Assembly: GCA_002317385.1 (NCBI GenBank) | Contig: DCJH01000044.1 | Coordinates: forward strand, 1 to 64,000 | DNA: 64,000 nucleotides | Direction: 5' to 3' | Origin: Prevotella sp. UBA1705 | Lineage (GTDB): Bacteria; Bacteroidota; Bacteroidia; Bacteroidales; Bacteroidaceae | Shown here: piece by piece, positions 53,714 through 61,516 of the stretch | Layout of the letters: every line of letters starts with the position of its first letter | Position numbering within the stretch: the stretch's first letter is position 1 | Position numbers and translations under genes: made by a program | The notes under the pieces: model-generated | Told to the model about the DNA's origin: nothing | Databases searched by the model: none | The model's input: the letters and a program-made list of their open reading frames with translations, nothing else

Positions 53714-53745
53714 TCTGTCATAAAACAATCTATTTTAGTGTTTTG

Positions 53746-53767
53746 TCCCGGTGCTTAGGCATCGGGA
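53746..53767 (+). terminator. Terminator after the histone-like gene
   Basis: A 9-bp stem (tcccggtgc with gcatcggga, one G-T pair, 4-nt loop), followed by ttttta. It isolates the following operon from upstream transcription. Confidence 0.8.
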
Positions 53768-53813
53768 TTTTTATTTCCGCACTTTTCTCCTTGTAGTCAT
53801 CTCGCTCCGTGGA

Positions 53814-53990
53814 TTTTACGATACAAAGTTATGGAGGGCAGAGAGAACGGCAAGTGACGCTGTGCTTGTCTGAGGGGAAAGTGTCGGGCAGCCTTCCACA
53901 ATTTGATACAAATTGGGTATTCCCGAAACTTTCCCCTCGACTCACCTGCCTTATCTCTCCATGCCCTCCTTGGGGATAGTATCGCAAAAA
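53814..53990. promoter_or_regulatory. Long hairpin with a promoter in a bubble: candidate ssDNA promoter A
   Basis: Nested stems: base tttt-a-cgatac (53814-53824) with gtatcg-c-aaaa (53979-53989); ggagggca (53833-53840) with tgccctcc (53962-53969); gagaga (53841-53846) with tctctc (53954-53959); a 17-bp stem (53872-53888 with 53922-53938, one mismatch); and an apical caattt/aaattg. On the minus strand a perfect -7 box TAACTTTG (53831-53824) sits in the internal bubble near the base. CTTG (53854-53851) lies 19 nt before it. If the minus strand folds on itself, transcription leaving the hairpin would run into the + strand genes from 54071. Confidence 0.7.
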
Positions 53991-54070
53991 TCCCAGAAGC
54001 GAGAAGCCAAAAGGCTTCAAACAAAAGGGAAAAGAATTAAGTAAAGTTCAAACCCAAAGTACAAAGAATT

Positions 54071-54550
54071 ATGCACAGCAACATCTTTCAAATCAGCACC
54101 GAACCGATAGAGAAAAAGCGGTACTGCAATCCCGACGACATCGACGGCGGAGACATGGTATCATTGGACTATGCCTATGACACCAAAACAGAGGAACGCA
54201 CAGCTCTTATCCGCTCACTTGTAGAGAACATCCTTCCGCAAGGTATGTTCACCCTCAACCCCGACACCGAGACACTGACCTACAATGGCGGTATGGCGGA
54301 GTGGAAAAAGAAATATGTAGCCGACATCCAACGCCACGCCATGGAAGTGGACGAACAGAACGTGATGAAATGGATAGGCAAAGCCTACCACCTACAAATA
54401 GCCATCGCCAACCCACTTGACACGGCTTGCCTTTTCATAACCGAAGAATACGCACCGGCCGAACACTCACGCGAACTCATGCTCATGATTGACCGCTTGC
54501 AGGAGGGCGAACAACTCTATATCGGAGCAATCTTAGGTTATCACTTTTAA
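54071..54550 (+). CDS. Conserved ICE protein of unknown function
   Basis: A 159-residue soluble, acidic protein (NIFQISTEPIEKKRYCNPDD, LIRSLVENILPQGMFTLNPD). I recognise it only as a type often seen in Bacteroidetes ICE accessory regions; no domain name is claimed. It is the first gene after hairpin element A and has no conventional promoter box between that element and its ATG, so it is a candidate early gene. Confidence 0.72.
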   Translation: MHSNIFQISTEPIEKKRYCNPDDIDGGDMVSLDYAYDTKTEERTALIRSLVENILPQGMFTLNPDTETLTYNGGMAEWKKKYVADIQRHAMEVDEQNVMKWIGKAYHLQIAIANPLDTACLFITEEYAPAEHSRELMLMIDRLQEGEQLYIGAILGYHF

Positions 54551-54561
54551 GCGCACACACT

Positions 54562-54795
54562 ATGGAACGGACAACAGAACGCATCCCCACTTGGGCACTT
54601 TGTTACATCACCTATGGCGACCCCACGGCACTCACGGACGAGGACATCGCACTTGTGGACGAATGGAGAGACCGCAACAATGTGGCTGACGTAGTACTCC
54701 ACGCAGAGGGAGAAACACCACATCCCTATTTCACTCATTACCCGGCTTTCGGATTGCCAACAGAGGTAATGGATTGCTACTTGATTTATAGGTAA
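54562..54795 (+). CDS. Small conserved ICE protein
   Basis: A 77-residue protein (RIPTWALCYITYGDPTALTD, HPYFTHYPAFGLPTEVMDCY) with the 'alcYi..Gd.s.LtdEDi' and 'PAFGLpteV.dC' patterns common in Bacteroidales mobile elements. Function unknown. It starts 11 bp after the previous gene, in the same presumed early operon. Confidence 0.7.
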   Translation: MERTTERIPTWALCYITYGDPTALTDEDIALVDEWRDRNNVADVVLHAEGETPHPYFTHYPAFGLPTEVMDCYLIYR

Positions 54796-54811
54796 CAACA
54801 TACTAAACACA

Positions 54812-54846
54812 TCCCAATCGGCTTTCATGCCGAGAGCCGATTGGGA
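54812..54846 (+). terminator. Hairpin after the small ICE gene
   Basis: A perfect 12-bp inverted repeat (tcccaatcggct with agccgattggga, 11-nt loop), ending 17 bp before the PcfK ATG. No T-run follows, so it may shape translation or attenuate, and may not terminate. Confidence 0.45.
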
Positions 54847-54863
54847 CTAATATCAGTACAAAG

Positions 54864-55295
54864 ATGAAAGGAACAGAACATTTTAAGCAGGTTATCAAGA
54901 ACTATCTTGACCAAAGGGCACAAGAGGATGAACTTTTCCGTGCCAAGCATGAAACGACCCAACGTACCATTGACGATGTGGTGACTTTTATCCTCAATGA
55001 GGTGAAGAAGTCGGGATGTTGCGGATATTCAGACGAGGAGATTTTCTCGCTTGCCGTCCATGCGATAGACGAGCCGAGCCTTGAAATAGGTAAACCAATA
55101 GATTGCAATGTGGTGGTCAATCATCATATCGAACTGACCGAGGAGGAAAAAGCGCAACAAAAGGCAATTGCACTCAAACGCTTTCAAGAGGAAGAATTGC
55201 GTAAAATCCAGCAACGCAACTCACGCCCAAAGGTTAGCAAACCCCAAGAGAACAAGCAAAACCAACCCTCACTTTTTGACTTTTGTGCACAATGA
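54864..55295 (+). CDS. PcfK-like protein
   Basis: A 143-residue protein of the PcfK-like family (named after plasmid pCF10). The conserved N-terminal block is MKGTEHFKQVIKNYLDQRAQ, then CCGYSDEEIFSLAVHAIDEP. The C-terminus is Gln/Lys-rich and low-complexity. It pairs with the PcfJ-like gene through a 4-bp overlap, the usual arrangement. The function in transfer is unknown. Confidence 0.85.
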   Translation: MKGTEHFKQVIKNYLDQRAQEDELFRAKHETTQRTIDDVVTFILNEVKKSGCCGYSDEEIFSLAVHAIDEPSLEIGKPIDCNVVVNHHIELTEEEKAQQKAIALKRFQEEELRKIQQRNSRPKVSKPQENKQNQPSLFDFCAQ

Positions 55296-56566
55296 AACCA
55301 AGAACGAAGTTTGAAAAAGCGGTGGTCAGTGCCAATGCACGACTGAAACCGATACAGCCCAAGGCGGTTGAGTGGGCAGTAACAAGCCTTATTCCACACT
55401 ATGCTTTTCGTACATCCCAAGTGCATTGTACCTGTGGTGATTGTGGTACGAAGTTTGACAAAAAGGGAAAGTATAAATACGTCCGTTGCCCCCATTGTGG
55501 CAGACGTTTGCAAGTAGTAGACACGCTGAAACGCAAACAAAGGGAAGCGACCTATTTTTCTACCCTTGAAACCATAGACGGACTGCAAGTACAGAGGGTA
55601 TTTCTTCTGCAAGTAGTGTATCACAAAGGAAAAGCAATGCACTTTGAAAATTGGGAGGTTTGCCGTTGGTGGCTCAATTCCAATGGAAAAACAGCACTCA
55701 CAGCAAGGGTTCGACTATCGGGATATTTTGTGGATAGTTTCAGTTGGTATTCCGATATAGAATTACGCAAGTCCAACTATGTGCATACTCACATTGCCGA
55801 TACATACGTTTATCCCCGATATACCGTTTTACCCGAACTAAAACGGAATGGAATGGCAGGCAAAATCCCCGATGTACACCCGATGAAACTCATGGAGAGA
55901 TTGTTGTCTGACAACCGCATAGAGACGTTGATGAAAGCAAAAACACATAAGGCACTGGCGTATTTTTTGAGTTACCCCGACAAACTTGACAAGTGTTGGG
56001 CATCCTATAAAGTCGCCACACGACAAGGGTACGTACCGGCGGATTTTTCCCTTTGGTGTGATATGGTCGATTGTCTTGATAGATGCGGACGAGACATTCA
56101 TAGCCCGAAATATATCTGCCCAATCAACTTAAAGGCTGAGCATGATAAATGGTTAGCAAAGGTGCGGAACATGGAACGCAGACGGCAAGAAAAAGAACGT
56201 TTGGAACGTACCAAGGCGCAGGAAGCGGAGTTTTATAAAAACAAGTCTTGCTACTTTGGGATTGTCATCCAAGACGGAGACATCGAGGTGTCCGTGCTCA
56301 ACTCAATAGAAGCCTACAAAAACGAGGGGGACTACATGCACCATTGCGTTTTCCAGTGTGAATACTATGCCAAGACAGACACACTTGTCTTATCGGCACA
56401 CGACCGAGAAGGCAACCGAATCGAAACGGTGGAGTTCTCACTGACAGAGGGCAAAGTGATACAAAGTCGTGGTATATGCAATAAAAACACCGAACATCAC
56501 GACCGCATCGTCAATCTTGTCAATGCGCACGCACACCTTTTCTTTGAAGCACAAAAGACAGCATAA
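55292..56566 (+). CDS. PcfJ-like protein
   Basis: A 424-residue PcfJ-like protein. A zinc-ribbon near the N-terminus (CTCGDCGTKFDKKGKYKYVRCPHCG, cited in parts: CTCGDCG, RCPHCG) is followed by a helical middle. The conserved C-terminal domain follows (GDYMHHCVFQCEYYAKTDTL, LVLSAHDREGNRIETVEFSL), with a Cys/His cluster that may be a nuclease-like or zinc site. ATG 55292 overlaps the PcfK stop; a TTG at 55283 is rejected. Confidence 0.85.
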   Translation: MKPRTKFEKAVVSANARLKPIQPKAVEWAVTSLIPHYAFRTSQVHCTCGDCGTKFDKKGKYKYVRCPHCGRRLQVVDTLKRKQREATYFSTLETIDGLQVQRVFLLQVVYHKGKAMHFENWEVCRWWLNSNGKTALTARVRLSGYFVDSFSWYSDIELRKSNYVHTHIADTYVYPRYTVLPELKRNGMAGKIPDVHPMKLMERLLSDNRIETLMKAKTHKALAYFLSYPDKLDKCWASYKVATRQGYVPADFSLWCDMVDCLDRCGRDIHSPKYICPINLKAEHDKWLAKVRNMERRRQEKERLERTKAQEAEFYKNKSCYFGIVIQDGDIEVSVLNSIEAYKNEGDYMHHCVFQCEYYAKTDTLVLSAHDREGNRIETVEFSLTEGKVIQSRGICNKNTEHHDRIVNLVNAHAHLFFEAQKTA

Positions 56567-56583
56567 CAATTCTTTGTACTGAA

Positions 56584-56613
56584 CCCCGACTTGCGCGTGA
56601 GCGTAGGCCGGGG
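56584..56613 (+). terminator. Terminator after pcfJ-like gene
   Basis: GC-rich stem (ccccgac with gccgggg, one mismatch), 18 bp after the stop, followed by ctttgtcggg. The tail is weakly T-rich. Confidence 0.5.
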
Positions 56614-56750
56614 CTTTGTCGGGCGGGTCTTGGGAAAAATCCTGTTGGCAAGCCTATGCAGTGATAATCTTGTCATCGTTGAGCTTGGGATATATTCATT
56701 CTAAAAGCAACATACTACAAGCAGATATAAGAATAAATCACCTTGTTTGC

Positions 56751-56839
56751 TAAATATCGGCACTACCCGTGATTTGTGCCGATATTTAGATGATTATATG
56801 TAAATTTTCGGCACTAATCTAATTTAGTGCCGAAAATTT
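56751..56839 (+). promoter_or_regulatory. Paired inverted-repeat operators of abiE
   Basis: Two palindromes share the core tcggcac...gtgccga. Site 1 is 56751-56763 with 56776-56788 (12-nt spacer). Site 2 is 56802-56817 with 56824-56839 (6-nt spacer) and abuts the -7 box at 56842. AbiEi antitoxins repress their own operon by binding two such repeats cooperatively in the studied AbiE system. Confidence 0.75.
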
Positions 56840-56841
56840 GC

Positions 56842-56849
56842 TATCTTTG
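56842..56849 (+). promoter_or_regulatory. abiE -7 promoter box
   Basis: TATCTTTG (TAnnTTTG), 18 bp before the ATG at 56868 and directly after operator site 2, so bound repressor would cover the -33 region. Confidence 0.7.
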
Positions 56850-56867
56850 TTGCCTAAAATAGCATGA

Positions 56868-57590
56868 ATGGAAAAGAATACTACTGCATATATTCTTGAC
56901 TATGCCGATATTCATCCGAATTTCAGCATTGAAGACTTACTTAGTTATCTTGGCAAGAAGATAAGCATAAGCAGGTCAGCACTGTCATGGTATCTGTTCA
57001 AACTCGTCAATGACAATAAACTTGTTCGTACAGGACATGGCATATATTCCAAGATTACAAAACAGATGTTTGCCCCTGAACCGATAGAAAAAGTACGGGA
57101 GGTAAACGGATTGTTGCAAAAGCATTATCCTTTTGCAAGATTCTGCGTATATCAAGGAGAGATTTTGGCCCCGCTCCAACATCATCTTTCATCCAACAGA
57201 GTGATCTACATTGAAACCGACAGAGATTCAGCGGAGACGGTTTTCAATTTTCTCCGTGAGACAAAGACTGACGTGTTTCTCCGTCCGGATAAGGAAATGA
57301 TATACCGCTATATAGATTTGGCAAAGCGTGTATATATCGTTAAAAACCTTGTCTCCGAGGCACCCTTGCAAAAGGTGTCCGGTGTGCCAATGCCGACTTT
57401 GGAAAAAATGCTTGTGGATATATTGAGAGATCCGGATTTCTTTTACTTGCAAGGAAGTGAAAGCGAACATATCATTGAAAATGCGTTCAATCTGTATACC
57501 ATAAACAATAATCGTCTGTTTCGCTATGCCGGCAGAAGGAAAGTCATAGACGGACTTAGAACCATACTGAATAATATTACTACCAAATGA
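56868..57590 (+). CDS. abiEi: AbiEi-like antitoxin (type IV toxin-antitoxin)
   Basis: A 240-residue protein with an N-terminal winged-helix domain (FSIEDLLSYLGKKISISRSALSWYLFKLV, about 19-47; VRTGHGIYSKI wing) and a C-terminal AbiEi-type domain. It should bind its operators and repress the operon, and counteract the toxin. In type IV systems the antitoxin does so without binding the toxin stably. DUF6577 is another name that may apply. The 4-bp ATGA overlap with the toxin gene is typical. Confidence 0.85.
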   Translation: MEKNTTAYILDYADIHPNFSIEDLLSYLGKKISISRSALSWYLFKLVNDNKLVRTGHGIYSKITKQMFAPEPIEKVREVNGLLQKHYPFARFCVYQGEILAPLQHHLSSNRVIYIETDRDSAETVFNFLRETKTDVFLRPDKEMIYRYIDLAKRVYIVKNLVSEAPLQKVSGVPMPTLEKMLVDILRDPDFFYLQGSESEHIIENAFNLYTINNNRLFRYAGRRKVIDGLRTILNNITTK

Positions 57591-58657
57591 TTAAGAAAGA
57601 ATGTTTTACCAAAGAGTGGATTGACAGGGTCTCTACCGAACTTAAATACAATGACAAGAACCTTATCGAAAAGGTAATCCGTGCATTATCCTTACTCGAA
57701 ATGCTCGTAAAAGCAGGATGCCCATTGGTTTTCAAAGGAGGAAGTGCGCAAATGCTTATGTTGAACAATGCTACACACAGACTCTCCATTGACATTGATG
57801 TGATTTGCACTCCGGGAACAGATATAGAGAAATACCTGAAATCGTTCGTGGATTTTGGCTTCATTGATATGGAACTTGTGGAACGGAAACAACGGGATGA
57901 TGCAAGTATCCCAAAAAGCCATTCCAAGTTTTTCTATCAGATAGCGTATAGAAGTAATACAAATGAACAATCCTATATCCTGTTGGATGTGCTTTACGAG
58001 GATGTTCACTACTTCATGACCAGACAAATAGCCATAGACAGCCCGTTTGTCAGTCTGGACGGGGACCCTCTGATGGTGACAGTACCCTCTGTGGAGGATA
58101 TTTTAGGGGACAAACTGACTGCATTTGCACCAAATACGACCGGAATACCTTATTTCAAGAATGACAGAAATTGCTCAATGGAAATTGCCAAGCAACTCTA
58201 TGATGTGGGACGCTTGTTTGAAAATGTCTCTGATTTACAAGTCACATCAGAGGCCTTTAAGAAGATTGCTCTTGTAGAACTGTCGTACCGTTCATTACAG
58301 CCGGACTTGCATCAAGTTTATGAAGACATACGCCAGACTGCACTGTGTATTTCCACACGTGGGAAGATTGGGAAAGGCAATTTTGAACTGTTACTGGATG
58401 GCATCATGCGTGTGAAATCTTTCATGTATAAACAAAGATATATGATTGAGAATGCGATAATAGATGCTTCGCGAGCCGCTTATTTAGCAACACTGATTGA
58501 GAATAATATCTACAAGGTTGAACTGTATTCCAATAATCCGTTAAATATAAAAGACCTGTCTATTCAGCCGTCATTGTCCAATAAATTGAATAAATTGAGA
58601 AATAATCTTCCGGAGGCATATTATTACTGGGCGAAAACCAGTGAATTGATAAAGTAA
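57587..58657 (+). CDS. abiEii: AbiEii-like nucleotidyltransferase toxin
   Basis: A 356-residue nucleotidyltransferase of the AbiEii/AbiGii family. The active site is complete: FKGGSAQML (GGS at 51-53), the metal-binding HRLSIDIDVI (about 63-72) and the second Asp in ILLDVLYED. The VEDILGDKLTAFAPNTTG (about 165) motif holds the conserved Lys. AbiE toxins stop growth, likely by modifying tRNA or GTP-related targets, and give phage abortive infection or maintain the element. Intact in length. Confidence 0.88.
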   Translation: MIKKECFTKEWIDRVSTELKYNDKNLIEKVIRALSLLEMLVKAGCPLVFKGGSAQMLMLNNATHRLSIDIDVICTPGTDIEKYLKSFVDFGFIDMELVERKQRDDASIPKSHSKFFYQIAYRSNTNEQSYILLDVLYEDVHYFMTRQIAIDSPFVSLDGDPLMVTVPSVEDILGDKLTAFAPNTTGIPYFKNDRNCSMEIAKQLYDVGRLFENVSDLQVTSEAFKKIALVELSYRSLQPDLHQVYEDIRQTALCISTRGKIGKGNFELLLDGIMRVKSFMYKQRYMIENAIIDASRAAYLATLIENNIYKVELYSNNPLNIKDLSIQPSLSNKLNKLRNNLPEAYYYWAKTSELIK

Positions 58658-58749
58658 TGACAGTCCCATGTGTCAATATGGAATAGTTCCTATCACTGAT
58701 TTTCTCTACAAATAAAGAATACAACAGTAATAAGGCTTTCATTATAATT

Positions 58750-59358
58750 AGCCAGCCGCCTTACTCCGAGTGGACACTCCAAGTAAGGGCGGCTGATGTA
58801 TTTTGATGATTGCAAGGTTTCTCAAGGCCGTTACCCAAGAAAACAACTACAATGTTCCGCTGCATTCCACGTTTTGCCGTCCACATGGGTACGGTGGCTG
58901 GGAGATTGAATGGGTTATCCACCATTGTAGGCTCACACTTGCAATGACGGGTAGCCAATTTGTTTGAAAATCGGACAGCCGTCTTACTCCGAGTGGACAC
59001 TCCAAGTAAGGACAGCTGATGTGTATAGAATACGTGAGGCTTCGCAAAGCCGTTATCCAAGAGGACGGCTGCAATGTTCGCTCCGCATCACGTTTTGCCG
59101 TCCACATGGGTAACGGTGATTGGGAGATAAAATGGGCTATCTACCATTGCAGGTTGACACTTGCAATGACGGGTAGCCCATTTGTTTGAAAATCGGCCAG
59201 CCGCCTTACTCCGAGGTTTCACTCCAAGTAAGAACGGCTGATGTGTTATGATGATAATGAGGCTTCGCAAAGTCGTTACCCAAGAGAACGGCTGCAATGT
59301 TCGCTCTGCATCACGTTTTGCCGTCCACATGGGTAACGGTATTCGGGAGAATTGGTTT
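58750..59358. repeat. Three tandem copies of a 222-bp structured repeat
   Basis: Units begin near 58750, 58973 and 59195 (landmark cttactcc at 58760, 58983, 59205); the third is cut after about 160 bp. Each opens with a hairpin of the type agccgccttact...agtaag..cggct and carries a second small stem (ggctt-cgca-aagcc and variants). It ends in a larger stem (atgggct...agcccat with cattgca/tgcaatg inside). Stems differ between units, but pairing is mostly kept. No real gene: minus-strand frames of 60-100 codons repeat with it and look spurious. Confidence 0.85.
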
Positions 59359-59404
59359 ACCAAAGTCCCTGTTTGAACAACTATCGGGCTTCATGGCGGC
59401 GAGG

Positions 59405-59598
59405 ACGTTTTTACGTGCAAAGGTACTGCGGACGGAGAAACGCCAAGTGCCGCTGTGTTTTCGGTCGGAGGGCTTGACGGCAGCCTTCCACAAATTTTCT
59501 CGCACACTCTAAAATTTGGGTATTCCGTCTTTGCTCTCTGACCTCACACTTGTCTTTTTCTCCCTCTTGTCCGCAGTATGAGAACGCACGTAAAACGT
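59405..59598. promoter_or_regulatory. Long hairpin with a promoter in a bubble: candidate ssDNA promoter B
   Basis: Base stem acgtttttacgtgc (59405-59418) with gcacgtaaaacgt (59586-59598), one bulged T; tactgcggac (59424-59433) with gtccgcagta (59569-59578); ggagaaa (59434-59440) with tttctcc (59557-59563); apical caaatttt/aaaatttg. The bubble between base and second stem is 59419-59423 against 59579-59585. On the minus strand TACCTTTG (59425-59418) spans it, and TTG (59446-59444) lies 18 nt away. Loop and flank sequences match element A (caagtg.cgctgtg, cagccttccacaa, gggtattcc, caaaagggaaaagaat), whereas most stems do not. Confidence 0.7.
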
Positions 59599-59693
59599 TC
59601 CTCCCTGCAACGAAGCTCAATCGAGTTTCACAAAAGGGAAAAGAATGAACAACAAAATAATTAAGCGTATTAAACGAATTAAACGAACAAAGT

Positions 59694-59888
59694 ATGAGAG
59701 TACGAAGAATGACAAAAGAACAAGGTGCTAACGTCGGCTTAGAACGTTTCCCCAACTTCCACAGGACTGGAAGTGTGCGAGGCATGAAAAAACTGTATTA
59801 CGGACAACACTGTCTGTTGATACGTTGTGGCAGTTACATCTACAATGTTTCATCCAGACCAGACATCTATTATGCAGCCAGTATCTAA
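59694..59888 (+). CDS. Small conserved ICE protein
   Basis: A 64-residue basic protein (TKEQGANVGLERFPNFHRTG, KKLYYGQHCLLIRCGSYIYN). The phrase 'aNvGLeRFPNFhrTGSv.GMkkLyYG' is a pattern I have met in Bacteroidales mobile elements; function unknown. It is the first gene after hairpin element B and lacks an ordinary promoter box. ATG 59694 or the Met six codons in (MTKEQ) could be the start. Confidence 0.68.
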   Translation: MRVRRMTKEQGANVGLERFPNFHRTGSVRGMKKLYYGQHCLLIRCGSYIYNVSSRPDIYYAASI

Positions 59889-59907
59889 CCAACAAAACGA
59901 ACAGACT

Positions 59908-60270
59908 ATGTGCAGACTATTGACACCCCAATTAGCTGAAACCTTGAAAGGTTATCCGCTTTACTCACAAGACGGCAAGGGAAAGAACGCCGTATGTTGC
60001 GCCATTTTCGCTCTTGGCTCTATCCGTTGGTATATCATAGAAGGCAGTACCGAGCAGGGAGACACCATCATGTTTGGTATCGTTATCGGACTTGCCCAGG
60101 ATGAATACGGCTATGTATCACTCAATGAACTTTCAGAGTTGGAAATAGACTTGTCAAAACATGGCTTGGGCAAATTGCAAGTAAGGCAACAAGAGAACTT
60201 TCCACCGACACCTTTAAGCCGTTTGCAGGACTATCGCTTGCAGAACTTTCTTGCGAGATTTGACGATTGA
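59908..60270 (+). CDS. DUF2958 domain protein
   Basis: A 120-residue protein matching DUF2958, with CRLLTPQLAETLKGYPLYSQDG, IRWYIIEGSTEQGDTIMFG and LAQDEYGYVSLNELSELE. The family is common in conjugative elements; function unknown. An in-frame ATG at 59872 would overlap the upstream gene, so 59908 is preferred. Part of the presumed early operon 59694-61084. Confidence 0.82.
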   Translation: MCRLLTPQLAETLKGYPLYSQDGKGKNAVCCAIFALGSIRWYIIEGSTEQGDTIMFGIVIGLAQDEYGYVSLNELSELEIDLSKHGLGKLQVRQQENFPPTPLSRLQDYRLQNFLARFDD

Positions 60271-60329
60271 CAATTATCCGTCAGCCGTGGCGGTTTGCGT
60301 CACGGCTGGCATCTAAACACTACAAGAAT

Positions 60330-60707
60330 ATGAAGAAACAAACAATCATAGAGCGTATCACCCGATGTGCCGAGAGCTTAGGCTGGTACGTGCAGACATC
60401 GAGGGACAAAGAAAGGGACATCACTTTCTTCACCTTTTCCCAATTCACACCCAAAGGGCAGGACTTTGCCTTTGAGGTAGAAATGAAAGGCACTGACCTT
60501 AGCAGTCTTGTGCAGTCTATGAGCAACTATTACGAGGGCTTTGACGTGGATGCGGAAGCCTATCTATGGCTTGACAGCAACGGACACGGGAAGAACGGTG
60601 CACCTTACCGTATGAGGGATGTGCTGGACGACATGGAAGCAGGCAAGAGAATGGTTGAACAACTCTTTGATGCAATGGAAGAACTCAAAATCAAGATAGA
60701 ACCATGA
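60330..60707 (+). CDS. ICE accessory protein, paralogue 1
   Basis: A 125-residue acidic protein (ESLGWYVQTSRDKERDITFF, FTPKGQDFAFEVEMKGTDLS). It shares its pattern (aes.GW......d..i.F...tP.G..F.Fe.em) with the next gene product, so the two are probably tandem duplicates. Function unknown; not recognised by name. It overlaps the next gene by 4 bp. Confidence 0.72.
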   Translation: MKKQTIIERITRCAESLGWYVQTSRDKERDITFFTFSQFTPKGQDFAFEVEMKGTDLSSLVQSMSNYYEGFDVDAEAYLWLDSNGHGKNGAPYRMRDVLDDMEAGKRMVEQLFDAMEELKIKIEP

Positions 60708-61084
60708 ATTTGACAGACATTATCCGCATCGCCAATCAATGTGGATGGGATGCAGAACCGCACTTCACAGATAATGTGATAAGCATAAATTTCAACCGAA
60801 AAACACCGAGTGGAGTGCCGTTTTGCTTTTCGACTGAAATGGCAGACGGAGAAGTTGATATGCTGATTGGGGAGCTTATTTCCTTTGTTGAAGCAGCTGA
60901 ACCGGCCGTATGTGCCGAAATGTGGATGATACGTAGTGGCGTGGTTGCTCCACACCACTATTGCAGGGCAGTGAACGACATGGAGAATATCCGAACGGAA
61001 GCGTGGATATTGGCTTGTAAATTGGCAAGAGAAAGCATGGAACATCTTCCCATACGTCCATTTGCAAATGGAATAAGCAACTAA
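60704..61084 (+). CDS. ICE accessory protein, paralogue 2
   Basis: A 126-residue protein (IIRIANQCGWDAEPHFTDNV, KTPSGVPFCFSTEMADGEVD) similar in layout to the preceding one. The C-terminal part (AVNDMENIRTEAWILACKLA) corresponds to MRDVLDDMEAGKRMVEQLF in paralogue 1. No known function. Last gene of the + strand block. Confidence 0.7.
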   Translation: MNLTDIIRIANQCGWDAEPHFTDNVISINFNRKTPSGVPFCFSTEMADGEVDMLIGELISFVEAAEPAVCAEMWMIRSGVVAPHHYCRAVNDMENIRTEAWILACKLARESMEHLPIRPFANGISN

Positions 61085-61102
61085 GTGTGGGCATTTATTG
61101 CC

Positions 61103-61342
61103 TCACACATCTTTCATTTTTCGTCCTCTCTTTGGGAGACCTCCTTTTTTGTATTCAAGCAGGTCTGAACCAAGAAATAGTAGTTTCTCGCTTTGCCCTT
61201 GCCTGATGAATGGCAAGGGCTTTTCGGGATGACCAATGTATGTATAGATGGTGCATCGGTGGACACCGAGGATGCGAGCAGCTTCGCTTACAGAGTAATG
61301 GCGTTCGGGGATGACCCGATGTAAACGTTCTTTGAAATACAT
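61103..61342 (-). CDS. Excisionase-like helix-turn-helix protein
   Basis: A 79-residue DNA-binding protein with an HTH_17/MerR-like fold (YSVSEAARILGVHRCTIYTYIG, LPFIRQGQSEKLLFLGSDLLEY). Such proteins act as excisionases or small regulators in Bacteroidetes ICEs. The ATG at 61342 follows a -7 box at 61365-61372, while longer frames would run past that promoter. A second copy of the integrase-associated excision machinery is not seen in the window, so this is a candidate Xis. Confidence 0.8.
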   Translation of the reverse strand: MYFKERLHRVIPERHYSVSEAARILGVHRCTIYTYIGHPEKPLPFIRQGQSEKLLFLGSDLLEYKKGGLPKRGRKMKDV

Positions 61343-61364
61343 AGTCCTTTGCGAATGATTTCTG

Positions 61365-61372
61365 CAAAGGTA
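61365..61372 (-). promoter_or_regulatory. -7 promoter box of the excisionase-like gene
   Basis: TACCTTTG (TAnnTTTG) on the minus strand, 22 bp before the ATG at 61342. Confidence 0.65.
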
Positions 61373-61516
61373 AAGCGATGATAAGTTTTGAAAAATATGC
61401 AAGTATAGGCATATCAGTGACTTAGTGTGACATTGAGGGACAAACTTCATCAAAAACAATTACATTGAATATCAAGCATGGCTTTTCTGAAATTTATGAG
61501 GTATATATGTTTTCAG

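Noticed and set aside
53797..54024. 75-codon minus-strand frame over element A
   Set aside because: Same reason as for element B.
58750..59358. CRISPR array
   Set aside because: Units are 222 bp, have no short repeat-spacer pattern and no cas genes are nearby.
58761..59363. Several minus-strand frames of 60-100 codons with similar peptides
   Set aside because: They only repeat because the DNA repeats; the pattern fits structured non-coding units, and the peptides show no fold.
59411..59785. 124-codon minus-strand frame over element B
   Set aside because: It runs through the hairpin arms, so its composition reflects the structure and not a protein.
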